From the NCBI RefSeq assembly GCF_000377765.1, contig NZ_KB898676.1, forward strand, positions 24,844 through 88,843: 64,000 bases of DNA, given 5' to 3'. Shown here one piece after another: positions 1-8,288 of this stretch (positions are counted from its first letter, which is position 1; every line of letters begins with the position of its first letter). Source of the DNA: Gracilibacillus lacisalsi DSM 19029. Its GTDB lineage: Bacteria; Bacillota; Bacilli; Bacillales; Amphibacillaceae. Below the pieces are notes generated by a model. It was not told the origin of the DNA and made no database searches. It saw only the letters and a program-made list of their open reading frames with translations. The position numbers and the translations under genes are program-made.

Positions 1-2134
1 ATTCTACATCGTCTTCTTCATGATCCCATTTTGCTGTAATGCTTTCACTTTCCTCATCATAGGAAGCACTTAGATTAGTTACTGGTTCTAGTTCATCAAA
101 TTTTTCAGAGACGGCATCAGGTTCTGTTCCTTTTACGAATAACTCTGTCACAATTTCAGAATCTGGTGTATATTCACTTGGTCGTTTAGCTGGGTTTGAT
201 CCTTTTTCAACTTGTACTTCCACTACAGAATCTGGTTTCACAAAGTCTTCTGTCTCCACATCCTGAGAAATAAAACTCATCGTCTCTCTAAACAAGTCAT
301 GTGCAATCTTCGTATTATTAAGTGCTTTCCGCTCATCATAGCCGGTCCATACAGCAACTGTGTAATTGGTTGTATATCCTGCAAACCATGAATCAGGGCT
401 TCCGCCACCTTCCTCATCAGGAAGGTTAGTAGTCCCAGTTTTACCAGCCATAGGTAAGCCTGAAACATTAGCTCTTGTACCAGTACCTTCTCTGACAACA
501 GATTTTAACATATCGGTTATCATATAAGCAGTATAATCGGACATCGCGACAGTTGATTTGGATTCTAATTCATCTGATCTTCTGTCTGAATAATCTACTT
601 TGATAACGGAGAAAGGTTCATGATACACACCTTCATTTCCGAAAGCTGTATATGCACCAGCCATTTCTATTGGTGTAACACTTGAACCAGACCCTCCGAT
701 TGCATCAGTCAGTGTAAAATCTGATTCAAAGTCCATGCCAATACCTTCTGCAAATTTCTTAGCATTGTCATAACCGACTTCGTCTAATGTCTTAACAGCA
801 GGAACATTTAAGGACTGTTCTAGAGCATAGCGTATGGACATCCACCCTTGATAATTACGAGTCCAATTTCGAACAGAAGAATCTGTACCTGCAATTGGAT
901 ATGGTTTATCATCATTTATTTGGTGATAAGTAGACCATTTTAATTCCTCGATAGCTGGGCCATAGGCAACAATTGGTTTCATGGTTGATCCGCCTTGTCG
1001 TCCATCACCATCTATAGCGTAGTTCCAACCATCATTTTCACGGTTTCTACCTGGGCCAATTGCTCTGATAGCCCCTGTTTTTGTATCAAGAACTGTTAAA
1101 CCAACTTGCATATCTTCATCATCACTATAGTCTATCGGGTTATCGTCTGCATCACTTAATAAAAATTCGACATGTTCTTGTGCATCTGGGTCTAGTGTGG
1201 TGTAGACATCTAAACTATCTTTATAAATATCCGCACCTGTCTTTTCGTTGACTTCTTTGCGTACTTGTTGAATAAATCCTTCATATTTGACAAAATCAGG
1301 CTTCTTCGATGTTAGCAATTCTTCAATATTGACTTCCCTTGCTTCATCTGCTTCTTCTTCACTAATTTTATTATGCTGCACCATATAGTTAAGTACAGTA
1401 TTCATTCTTTCTTTCGTTAAATCAGGGTTAACAAATGGATCATAGGCTGTTGGTCGTTGTGGTAAACCAGCTAAGATTGCCGCTTCTGCAAGCGTTAAAT
1501 CATTAAGGTCTGTTTTACCAAAGTATATTTCTGCTGCCATAGCTACACCATAAGCACCAGAACCATAATAGATCTTGTTCACATACATTTCCATAATCTC
1601 TTCTTTGGAATACACTCGATCTAATTGTAATGCAAGCCACTGTTCTTGTACTTTCCGTTTCAATTTTTTATCATTTGTTAGGAATGAGCCCTTCACAACC
1701 TGCTGGGTAATGGTACTTGCACCTTGAGCCCCAAATCCCTCTCGGAAGTTTGCAATAACAGCTCCGCCGATTCTCCTGAAGTCAATCCCGATATGATCAT
1801 GGAATCGAACATCTTCTGTAGCTAAAATCGCGTTCAATAGTACAGGAGGCATGTCATCATATTCTATTTTTGTTCTTTTCTCTGCTCCTAGTTTTGCAAA
1901 CACCTCACCATTAATGTCATAAAGGTTAGTAGATGCAGGATCCGCCAATAAATCAGCGTCTAAGTCTGGCGCCGTAGCAATATAATACGTAAATAATGCG
2001 CCAATACCTAAACCGATAACTAGAACGGCGATTAGTGCATATTTCATTATTTTTTTCCACATTGGTTTGCTTTTTGTATTTTTTTGTTTTAATTGTTTTC
2101 TTCTTTCAACTCTTGATTGGCTTTTATCTGCCAT
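1..2134 (-). CDS. ponA: Penicillin-binding protein 1A, class A (C-terminus cut by window edge)
   Basis: Bifunctional peptidoglycan glycosyltransferase and transpeptidase of the cell membrane. About 711 codons are visible; the C-terminus lies beyond base 1. A lysine/arginine-rich cytoplasmic tail (1-30) precedes one membrane helix (about 31-52). The GT51 domain shows the catalytic glutamate in ATEDVRFHDH (E107) and GASTITQQ. The transpeptidase domain shows STMK (nucleophile about S383), SLN and KTGTT (about 564). A fibronectin-like tail begins near the cut. The ATG at 2134 overlaps the end of recU by 11 bases, so the two are co-transcribed as in B. subtilis. Family lengths of 850-910 residues imply roughly 150-200 missing residues. 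Confidence 0.96.
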   Translation of the reverse strand, partial: MADKSQSRVERRKQLKQKNTKSKPMWKKIMKYALIAVLVIGLGIGALFTYYIATAPDLDADLLADPASTNLYDINGEVFAKLGAEKRTKIEYDDMPPVLLNAILATEDVRFHDHIGIDFRRIGGAVIANFREGFGAQGASTITQQVVKGSFLTNDKKLKRKVQEQWLALQLDRVYSKEEIMEMYVNKIYYGSGAYGVAMAAEIYFGKTDLNDLTLAEAAILAGLPQRPTAYDPFVNPDLTKERMNTVLNYMVQHNKISEEEADEAREVNIEELLTSKKPDFVKYEGFIQQVRKEVNEKTGADIYKDSLDVYTTLDPDAQEHVEFLLSDADDNPIDYSDDEDMQVGLTVLDTKTGAIRAIGPGRNRENDGWNYAIDGDGRQGGSTMKPIVAYGPAIEELKWSTYHQINDDKPYPIAGTDSSVRNWTRNYQGWMSIRYALEQSLNVPAVKTLDEVGYDNAKKFAEGIGMDFESDFTLTDAIGGSGSSVTPIEMAGAYTAFGNEGVYHEPFSVIKVDYSDRRSDELESKSTVAMSDYTAYMITDMLKSVVREGTGTRANVSGLPMAGKTGTTNLPDEEGGGSPDSWFAGYTTNYTVAVWTGYDERKALNNTKIAHDLFRETMSFISQDVETEDFVKPDSVVEVQVEKGSNPAKRPSEYTPDSEIVTELFVKGTEPDAVSEKFDELEPVTNLSASYDEESESITAKWDHEEDDVE

Positions 2135-2735
2135 TTGTAGTTCCTCCGTTCTCCATATAATACTTGTCAATCACAGCCAAGTAATCTACTTTTGCTTGAA
2201 ATCGAATTGGTATTATATAACCTAGCTTTTTCACAGTTTCATAACGAATAGATTTCCTACCACCTTTGAACTGCTGATCCCAATAGGGAAATAACTGCTC
2301 AGCAGGGAATAGGAATGTTTCTTGACTTAAACTAAAACGAATTAATAGAAAGCAGATTCCTCCATGATCCACTATTTGTTTCATATGATCTATCTGATGC
2401 TGATGAATGTTATGAAGTGGTAAGGAATGTTTATTCTTTGTTTCCTTTGCTTCAAAGTCTATATGCTTTCCTTTATATATACCATTATAATCCGTTGTCG
2501 ACGCCTGTTTAAAGTAAGCTTCTTTAATAACTGCTGCACTTCTCTTTGGATAATCCACATGTACAATTTGAACTGGTGTTGGTTTCTTATGAATAATCGC
2601 AATATCGTGAGCTAAATAATATTGATTCGTATCATTTATATCATCTTCCAATGACATGCCACGGTTACTGTATACAGTTTGATTAGATTTAAGTTTAGTA
2701 TAAGCTGATGACTTTTTTCCATTTGGATACTGCAT
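2124..2735 (-). CDS. recU: Holliday junction resolvase RecU
   Basis: Structure-specific endonuclease that resolves four-way DNA junctions in recombination and chromosome segregation; PD-(D/E)XK fold. The 203-residue product has the usual length (B. subtilis 206). Visible motifs are the N-terminal MQYPNGK, the metal-binding acidic group around D82, D93, E95 and K97 (DFEAKET), and the RSAAVIKEAYF segment. The ATG follows GGAGGGAGTCT, a clear ribosome-binding site. It is the first gene of a recU-ponA operon, the same pairing as in B. subtilis. No defect is visible. Confidence 0.96.
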   Translation of the reverse strand: MQYPNGKKSSAYTKLKSNQTVYSNRGMSLEDDINDTNQYYLAHDIAIIHKKPTPVQIVHVDYPKRSAAVIKEAYFKQASTTDYNGIYKGKHIDFEAKETKNKHSLPLHNIHQHQIDHMKQIVDHGGICFLLIRFSLSQETFLFPAEQLFPYWDQQFKGGRKSIRYETVKKLGYIIPIRFQAKVDYLAVIDKYYMENGGTTNGR

Positions 2736-2924
2736 AGACTCCCTCCTATATCATCAGGCACATCCATCATATCATGGATAGATACATCATACGCTAAGCA
2801 ACTAAAATCTTCAATCAAAATGTACATGAAAAGCTTGCTGGAACAGCAAATCCCTAACTTAAAGTTTCGAAAATCGTAACATTTATGTGGGGGCTAAATG
2901 TATAAATTATATGATTAGCTCGTA

Positions 2925-2959
2925 AAAAGTCGACATTACGAGAAGCAATGTCGACTTTT
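2925..2959 (-). terminator. Rho-independent terminator
   Basis: A perfect 13-bp stem (2925-2937 with 2947-2959) and 9-base loop, followed on the minus strand by TTTTT. It ends the small gene at 2963-3076. Confidence 0.8.
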
Positions 2960-2962
2960 GTT

Positions 2963-3076
2963 CTAAGTTGATGGACGATTTGGTCCATTTAATTTTTTGT
3001 CATTTTGCGTCGGTATATCTTTGTTTTGCTGCTTTTCCCGCACATTATTCATCTTTCGTTTTTTGTTCACACGCAT
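2963..3076 (-). CDS. Small basic protein, 37 residues, possibly spore-associated
   Basis: Hypothetical 37-residue protein, very basic at the start (MRVNKKRKMNN) and ending NGPNRPST. I do not recognise it with certainty; size, composition and position among sporulation genes resemble small acid-soluble spore protein-like peptides, which is inference only. Support for being real: an excellent ribosome-binding site (AAAGGAGG, 7 bases before ATG) and a perfect terminator 4 bases after the stop. It has no cysteine and no membrane segment. It is transcribed alone, convergent with nothing, and diverges from the gene at 3231. Confidence 0.65.
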   Translation of the reverse strand: MRVNKKRKMNNVREKQQNKDIPTQNDKKLNGPNRPST

Positions 3077-3230
3077 CACAATCCCTCCTTTGGTTATAGT
3101 TTGACTCTTTTTGTATAAATCATACGTATATTGGAAAGTTAATGTCAGCTTATTTCTAGTTTTGTCAAGGAAAAGGAATTTCAGACCTTCTAATCGAATA
3201 CAGTTAATAATATAATGAGGAGGGATATGT

Positions 3231-3398
3231 ATGCATAATAATCAAACTATTTTTTCAAAAGAAGCGTGCGAAAAGAAGTTAACTGAATTAATGGCACTTG
3301 TTGAACAAATCGAGCAACAATGGGAATTTAAAACGAATAAGGAGACACAAAGTCAGTATTGGCCAGTTAATGAAATCTACAAGAAAGAGGGGGCATAA
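3231..3398 (+). CDS. Small hypothetical protein, 55 residues (YppD/YppC position)
   Basis: Unrecognised 55-residue soluble protein with a likely amphipathic helical centre (LTELMALVEQIEQQWEF). It starts at the ATG behind GAGGAGGGATATGT; an ATG five bases earlier runs into a stop after three codons. It sits immediately upstream of the yppE homologue, where B. subtilis carries short ypp genes, and is probably co-transcribed with yppE (70 bases between stop and the preferred yppE start). No function can be assigned. Confidence 0.6.
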   Translation: MHNNQTIFSKEACEKKLTELMALVEQIEQQWEFKTNKETQSQYWPVNEIYKKEGA

Positions 3399-3467
3399 TA
3401 GAATTATTTTACGAATCATGTTACAGTAATGGTGGCTATTAAAGGTACAGAAAGGCGGTTCAATAGT

Positions 3468-3824
3468 TTGTTACTGTTAACATATATAGAAGAATTAGAA
3501 AAAGAGTTAGTCAGGTTAAAAGAATATTATCTTACACATGAACGCCCAGAAAATAAAAGGGATCCGGATTTTTTTGCTTTTGTAAAGGAAAATACAGAAC
3601 CAGTTTTTGAAACAGTAGATCAATGGTACGGTGAAGCTTTAAACTTTGTGAAAGATAGGGATGTTCATGTCCATCCTCAACAGATTGAGTCGACAGAAGA
3701 AAATATAAAATTATTGTTACTTCACAGTTATTATGTAGATGTAAAAAGAAAAAGATATATGGAATTACATCAGTCTGTCATATATGTTTTCGATTTATTA
3801 AAAAACGATATCGATAATCATTAA
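3468..3824 (+). CDS. yppE: YppE-like protein (DUF1798)
   Basis: Small all-helical cytoplasmic protein of the DUF1798 family, function unknown. The chosen start is TTG at 3468, 9 bases behind AGAAAGGCGG; it gives MLLLTYIEELEKELVRLKEYY, aligning with the start of B. subtilis YppE, and a 118-residue product (B. subtilis 123). An in-frame ATG at 3429 would add 13 residues but has no ribosome-binding site. The C-terminal half (HPQQIESTEENIKLLLL, SYYVDVKRKRY) is the most family-like. It lies between a small gene and cotD, matching the conserved ypp-cotD neighbourhood. Confidence 0.8.
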   Translation: MLLLTYIEELEKELVRLKEYYLTHERPENKRDPDFFAFVKENTEPVFETVDQWYGEALNFVKDRDVHVHPQQIESTEENIKLLLLHSYYVDVKRKRYMELHQSVIYVFDLLKNDIDNH

Positions 3825-3856
3825 AAAAAGATCAATAGTATAGGTTGGTGTCTTAG

Positions 3857-3884
3857 ACAATCCTCCCAATCGTGACATACGCTA
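3857..3884 (+). promoter_or_regulatory. Predicted sigma-K promoter of cotD
   Basis: AC (3857-3858), a 17-base spacer, then CATACGCTA (3876-3884): this matches the late mother-cell consensus AC-N17-CATANNNTA. It lies about 30 bases before the cotD ATG, correct for a coat gene. Confidence 0.65.
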
Positions 3885-3916
3885 GTATAGAATAATAAAT
3901 AGTGAGGTGACTAGAA

Positions 3917-4225
3917 ATGAGACATCGAAGACCTTTTGGATGTGGAATGCCACCAGCACCGACGGTTGTATATCCGACTAAGACTAACGAAGTGCACACT
4001 TGTAGTGAAAGTGAAGTAAAGCATATCCATCCGTCCCATACTACTTGTGTTAATCATCATTTAGTGAAAAACACGCATTACTATCCACACACAACCTCTT
4101 ATCAAAACACAGTTGATCAAGTCAATGTATATGGCGGACCTGGACCTATGCAAGGACCATGGAATACACCAGGAAACCAACTTGGACCTGGCCAAGGTAA
4201 TCAACCAAATATGATGCCTAGATAA
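3917..4225 (+). CDS. cotD: Spore coat protein CotD
   Basis: Inner spore coat protein. The 102-residue product is rich in histidine, proline and tyrosine, with the family core TVVYPTKTNEVHTCSESEV, KHIHPSHTTCVNHH and NTHYYPHTTSYQNTV, and a Gly/Pro/Asn/Gln-rich tail (QGPWNTPGNQLGPGQGNQ) longer than the 75-residue B. subtilis protein. The ATG follows AGTGAGGTGACTAGAA. A sigma-K-type promoter lies just upstream and a terminator downstream, so it is a single-gene unit of late sporulation. The extended glycine-rich tail is typical of coat surface proteins. Confidence 0.88.
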   Translation: MRHRRPFGCGMPPAPTVVYPTKTNEVHTCSESEVKHIHPSHTTCVNHHLVKNTHYYPHTTSYQNTVDQVNVYGGPGPMQGPWNTPGNQLGPGQGNQPNMMPR

Positions 4226-4293
4226 GTTTTACGATCGATTCGTACCGCGATAATGGAACGAACTATTATTTAATCCAACGTTTTTTCCGAATG

Positions 4294-4327
4294 AACTGTC
4301 ATGATTTAATTCATGGCAGTTTTTTTG
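4294..4327 (+). terminator. Terminator after cotD
   Basis: AACTGTCATGA pairs with TCATGGCAGTT (one G-T wobble) and is followed by a run of seven T. Confidence 0.8.
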
Positions 4328-4560
4328 TTGAAAACCCCCATGGAAAGGGAAATAGGCAAGCTACATAACAAATGAATGCATATTCCTTATTTGATTGTTC
4401 CATACTATCAAAAAGAATGGCGAAATGCATATAGCAATAGAACTACACTTCATCTTCGAAAAGAATAATCATAAATGCACGTAGATTTTACTCCTGACAA
4501 ATAGGATTAAATTATTCGGTAAGATTACTATATGTACCCAATTAATAGGGGAGAGATACG
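4328..4560. other. Intergenic region cotD-sdhB
   Basis: The gap 4226-4560 contains the cotD terminator and then about 230 AT-rich bases in which I see no coding signal. It ends with AGGGGAGAGATACG, the ribosome-binding site of sdhB; the promoter of sdhB must lie here but no clear -35/-10 pair stands out. Confidence 0.5.
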
Positions 4561-5301
4561 ATGGAAAATATTCAAGTAATTGTTCAAAGACAAGACGAAC
4601 CGGACTCCAAGCCATATGAAGAAGAATTTCTAATTCCCTATCGTGCCAATATGAATATCATCTCTGTTTTAATGTCGATTAGAAGTAATCCGGTTAATAA
4701 ACAAGGCAAGCATACCTCACCTGTACAATGGGATATGAACTGTTTAGAAGAAGTTTGCGGAGCTTGCTCTATGATAATCAATGGTACACCACGACAGGCT
4801 TGTTCAACCTTGGTAGATCGGCTAGAACAACCAATTAGATTAAAGCCGATGGAGACCTTTCCAGTTGTACGGGATTTGGTCATTGAGAGGGAAAGAATGT
4901 TTCAAGCATTAAAAAGGGTACAAGCATGGATTCCAATAGATGGTACCTATGATATCGGCTCAGGGCCACGGATGGATGAATCAACACGTCAATGGGGATA
5001 TGAGTTGTCGAAGTGTTTTACTTGTGGGGTTTGCTTGGAAGCTTGTCCTAATGTAAACAGTAGTGCCGATTTTTTAGGGCCTTTTGTTTTTGCTCAAATT
5101 GATTTAAAAAATATACACCCAACAGGATCTATGCATAAACAAGATAGGCTTGAAGCATTCATGGGGGATGGTGGACTGGAATCTTGTGGTAATTCTCAAA
5201 ATTGTGTACAAGTCTGTCCGAAAGGGGTCCCATTAACTACGTCCATTGCAAAAATTAATCGAGAAGCAACTTTTCAATCATTTCGTGAATTTTTTGGTTG
5301 A
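4561..5301 (+). CDS. sdhB: Succinate dehydrogenase/fumarate reductase iron-sulfur subunit (stand-alone)
   Basis: Electron-transfer subunit of complex II. The 246-residue product carries all three clusters: [2Fe-2S] ligands C61, C66, C69, C81 (CLEEVCGACSM), [4Fe-4S] C152, C155, C158, C162 (CFTCGVCLEAC), and [3Fe-4S] C209, C215, C219 (CGNSQNCVQVC). It resembles B. subtilis SdhB along its whole length. What is odd is the context: no sdhC or sdhA is adjacent, whereas sdhCAB is normally one operon. It may be a second copy or a relocated gene; from this window the main operon cannot be checked. All cluster ligands are intact, so the product looks functional. Confidence 0.92.
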   Translation: MENIQVIVQRQDEPDSKPYEEEFLIPYRANMNIISVLMSIRSNPVNKQGKHTSPVQWDMNCLEEVCGACSMIINGTPRQACSTLVDRLEQPIRLKPMETFPVVRDLVIERERMFQALKRVQAWIPIDGTYDIGSGPRMDESTRQWGYELSKCFTCGVCLEACPNVNSSADFLGPFVFAQIDLKNIHPTGSMHKQDRLEAFMGDGGLESCGNSQNCVQVCPKGVPLTTSIAKINREATFQSFREFFG

Positions 5302-5372
5302 AAAATGTTTAAGTTACAATAATAATATTATGTTGACTAAATAAACATATTATGATCAACAGGGAGGAAAGC

Positions 5373-5738
5373 GTGAATAATTTAAATTGGCTAACGTATT
5401 TCATTATTATTTTGGCAAGCTACCGCTTAACTCATTTAATTGTATTTGATAAAATTACAGAGTTTATTAGAAAACCATTTTTAAAAAAGGAAAAAGTAGT
5501 TGATGACAAAGGAAACGAGCATATTAAAAACGTTCCTACTTCGAAATTTGGTTATCTCCTGAACTGTTATTGGTGTGCAGGAGTGTGGAGTGCGATTATT
5601 ATTGCAATCTCTTATATGTTTATTCCCTCTATTGCATGGCCCATTATTTTTATTTTATCGATAGCTGGTGCACAAGCGATCATTGAAACCTTTGTAGGAG
5701 TAGGGACAAAGATTACGAAATGGTTTAGTGATCAATAA
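5373..5738 (+). CDS. DUF1360 membrane protein (YjcA-like sporulation protein)
   Basis: Small membrane protein of the DUF1360 family, which includes B. subtilis YjcA, linked to sporulation. The start is GTG at 5373, 5 bases behind AGGGAGGAAAGC; an upstream in-frame ATG would translate the ribosome-binding site itself. The 121-residue product has an N-terminal helix (LTYFIIILASYRLTHLIVF), a charged cytoplasmic loop, the family signature GYLLNCYWCAGVWSA with its CxxC pair, and a hydrophobic hairpin. No catalytic role is known. It follows sdhB by 71 bases but probably has its own promoter. Confidence 0.8.
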   Translation: MNNLNWLTYFIIILASYRLTHLIVFDKITEFIRKPFLKKEKVVDDKGNEHIKNVPTSKFGYLLNCYWCAGVWSAIIIAISYMFIPSIAWPIIFILSIAGAQAIIETFVGVGTKITKWFSDQ

Positions 5739-5960
5739 AGGGAGACTCATCAGTGAGAATTTTCCTTTGCTAAATTCAACGATACCTATCAGGAAATTAG
5801 CTAAGCTGATCCACTATGCGTTCTTTGACATGATCAATTGTAGTACGGTGGTTAGTGCCGTAATCAATGCTGTTTTTACTTGTTTCATGCGTTTTCAGTT
5901 CAGGTATTAGTAAATTCTGATGGTTGTAGTTCTAGATAGCAAGCTTTAAGGAGTTCGCGC

Positions 5961-6575
5961 ATGAAGAAAGGGATAATTGTAGTCATTTCATATGGAATTA
6001 TTTTGTCGATAGCATACTTATTTCATGAACCGCTGTTAAATTGGTTAAACCAAAGTGACCGGTCTCAGCTGCCATTGATGTGTTTTCTTGCCGTTCTATT
6101 CGGAATTATTCCAGTGGTTCCTTTTTCGGTTTTCGGTGCGTTAATGGGAGCTAAATATGGAATTATAATGGGTGCAATGATTAATTGGATAGGTTCAGTC
6201 GGAGCATCTGCTCTCTTGTTCCTTTTTGCTCGTTTTGTTTTTGTAAAAGAGTTCCAAAAGCTGATTGCAAAGTTTAATAAGATTAAAAAGTTTGATGATT
6301 TGATAAGGCGTAATGCGTTTATCGCCGTATTAGTTAGTCGCATGGTTCCAATTATCCCACCACCTGTCATTAATATTTATTCCGGTTTAAGCGCTATGTC
6401 ATTTCATACATACATTCTAGCAACCGCTATTGGCCAAATTCCTGGCATGATTGTTTATGCCTTCATAGGGAATCAATTATTCGAATCGATTCAACATTTG
6501 CTAATAGGAGTCGGTATCTATTTAGTCTTCTTAATTCTGATAATACCTTTTTATCGTTGGTGGAGGACTAGTTAA
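5961..6575 (+). CDS. VTT-domain membrane protein (TVP38/TMEM64, DedA superfamily)
   Basis: Polytopic membrane protein of the VTT (SNARE-associated) family; relatives act as lipid scramblases or undecaprenyl-phosphate flippases, but the exact substrate here is unknown. The 204 residues contain about five hydrophobic helices. Family marks are the glycine-rich re-entrant segment (FGALMGAKYGIIMGA, about residues 56-70) and the conserved arginine-proline segment RMVPIIPPPVIN. The ATG is preceded by AAGGAGTTCGCGC. The next gene, an alkaline-phosphatase-fold protein, follows closely, and the pair may act on envelope lipids or lipid phosphates, which is inference. Confidence 0.85.
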   Translation: MKKGIIVVISYGIILSIAYLFHEPLLNWLNQSDRSQLPLMCFLAVLFGIIPVVPFSVFGALMGAKYGIIMGAMINWIGSVGASALLFLFARFVFVKEFQKLIAKFNKIKKFDDLIRRNAFIAVLVSRMVPIIPPPVINIYSGLSAMSFHTYILATAIGQIPGMIVYAFIGNQLFESIQHLLIGVGIYLVFLILIIPFYRWWRTS

Positions 6576-6644
6576 TGCTAATTTTTGAAGATGATTTATT
6601 ACTGATGGAAGAGGGATTCTTTTATGAAGGAAAGGAGATTAAAC

Positions 6645-8216
6645 GTGTTAAAACTATCTTTAGTTATTCTCATTATTTTGATGACACTTGTTCTTATTTA
6701 TTTATATTTAATCCAACCAATCGTGAAAATAAATAAAGCAGATCAAGTTTCCGATTATGCATCTAAACGTGTTGTCATGATTATTATAGATTCCATTATG
6801 GATGAACCTTTACAAGATGCTATTAGGAAAGGAAAAGCGCCTGCATTAGAATTTTTAATTCATAATGGCAACTATTATCCAGATATGGTGAGTAGTTATC
6901 CAACTATGTCGGTAACCATTGACAGCACCTTGTTAACGGGTACCTATCCAAATGAACATAAGGTTCCTGCACTAGTCTGGTATGATGCACAAAATAAAAA
7001 GTTTATTAGTTACGGTAGTGCTAGAAAAGAAATAATGAAAGTTGGGGTAAAACAGGTTTTCCATAACAGTTTATTTGAACTAAATCACCATCACTTGAGT
7101 AGTGAAGTACAAACTATTCACGAAGAATTAAATGGACAGTCTGCATCGATAAATACGCTTATGTATCGGGCAAATCATAAACAACTGTTAAATGTACCGA
7201 GAATTTTAAAGCTGTCCGGTTTTTTAGAAAAAGGGGATTCGATCAATGGTCCTCAGTATTTTTCTTACGGAATTTTATCAAAGCTAAACCCCAATAATCA
7301 TCAGACACATTTTTGGCAGGGATTTGGCTTTAATGATGAGTTTTCAACTAAAGAACTTAAATATTTGATTGAGAAAAATTATTTGCCTTCTTATTCTCTT
7401 GTCTATTTCTCTGATAATGATAAGAAAGTACATAAAAATGGAGTAAAAGAAACGAAGGGGATAGAAGATGCTGATAAGCAATTGCAAGAAATCCTTAATA
7501 GTTATCCATCATGGGAAGAGGCAATACAGGATAATATATGGGTTGTAATGGGGGATAGCGGTCAAAGTGACATTGGAAAAGATAAAGAACAAGTATTAAT
7601 TGATTTAAGGGAAATTCTAAAAGATTATCACATACATCAAATAAGTGGTCCGATTCAAGAACAAGATCAAATCGTTCTTGGGTTAAATGAACGCATGTCG
7701 TTTGTTTACCTGTTAGATAGTAATCTAGAGCAAGAGGATATAGCCACTCAATTAAAAACCGATGAAAGGATTAATTTCATAGCATGGAAACAAGAAGATA
7801 TGGTAAACGTTATTTCTGGTGACAAACAAGGGTTGCTTTCATTTAAACCAGATGGTAAATTCACTGATTCATATGGACAAAAATGGGAGATAGAAGGCAA
7901 TGAAAAAATTCTAGATCTCTCTCTATCAAAGGATCAAAGGGTAACATATCAAGATTTCCCTGATGGACTCGCACGGTTATATAGTTCTTTTTATTCGCAT
8001 TCAGGCAGGTATTTGATTGTAGACGCAAAACCTGGTTTTGAGTTTGTTGGCGAAGGCTCACCAACACATGTAAATGGTGCTAGTCATGGATCACTTTATA
8101 AGCATGATAGCTATTTCCCGATGATTGTAACGGGAACAGACCTCAAACCAGAACATAAGCGAATGGTTGATCTAAAAGAATGGATTTTAAAAATACTAAA
8201 TGAAACTCGTCAATAA
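6645..8216 (+). CDS. Membrane-anchored alkaline phosphatase-superfamily phosphodiesterase
   Basis: Extracytoplasmic metal-dependent phosphodiesterase/nucleotide pyrophosphatase-type enzyme. GTG at 6645 sits 6 bases behind AAGGAGA and yields 523 residues; an ATG at 6624 would include that site in the coding sequence. An N-terminal signal anchor (VLKLSLVILIILMTLVLI) is followed by the first metal ligand region VVMIIIDSI, the nucleophile region SYPTMSVTIDSTLLTGTYP (threonine of PTMS), a GDSG segment, and the late histidine in NGASHGS. This is the alkaline-phosphatase fold. The natural substrate is not evident; a lipid, teichoic acid or nucleotide phosphodiester is possible. Confidence 0.8.
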   Translation: MLKLSLVILIILMTLVLIYLYLIQPIVKINKADQVSDYASKRVVMIIIDSIMDEPLQDAIRKGKAPALEFLIHNGNYYPDMVSSYPTMSVTIDSTLLTGTYPNEHKVPALVWYDAQNKKFISYGSARKEIMKVGVKQVFHNSLFELNHHHLSSEVQTIHEELNGQSASINTLMYRANHKQLLNVPRILKLSGFLEKGDSINGPQYFSYGILSKLNPNNHQTHFWQGFGFNDEFSTKELKYLIEKNYLPSYSLVYFSDNDKKVHKNGVKETKGIEDADKQLQEILNSYPSWEEAIQDNIWVVMGDSGQSDIGKDKEQVLIDLREILKDYHIHQISGPIQEQDQIVLGLNERMSFVYLLDSNLEQEDIATQLKTDERINFIAWKQEDMVNVISGDKQGLLSFKPDGKFTDSYGQKWEIEGNEKILDLSLSKDQRVTYQDFPDGLARLYSSFYSHSGRYLIVDAKPGFEFVGEGSPTHVNGASHGSLYKHDSYFPMIVTGTDLKPEHKRMVDLKEWILKILNETRQ

Positions 8217-8288
8217 AAGGGAAAACACTTGTCAGAGTTTTTGCCCCAGCTGACCATTAATGAAAGGAAGTAGACGGAGGAATATTGC

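Noticed and set aside
5728..5910. 60-codon frame after the DUF1360 gene, and a weak minus-strand frame in the same place
   Set aside because: No ribosome-binding site or recognisable product; the minus-strand frame has no start codon. A decayed gene cannot be excluded.
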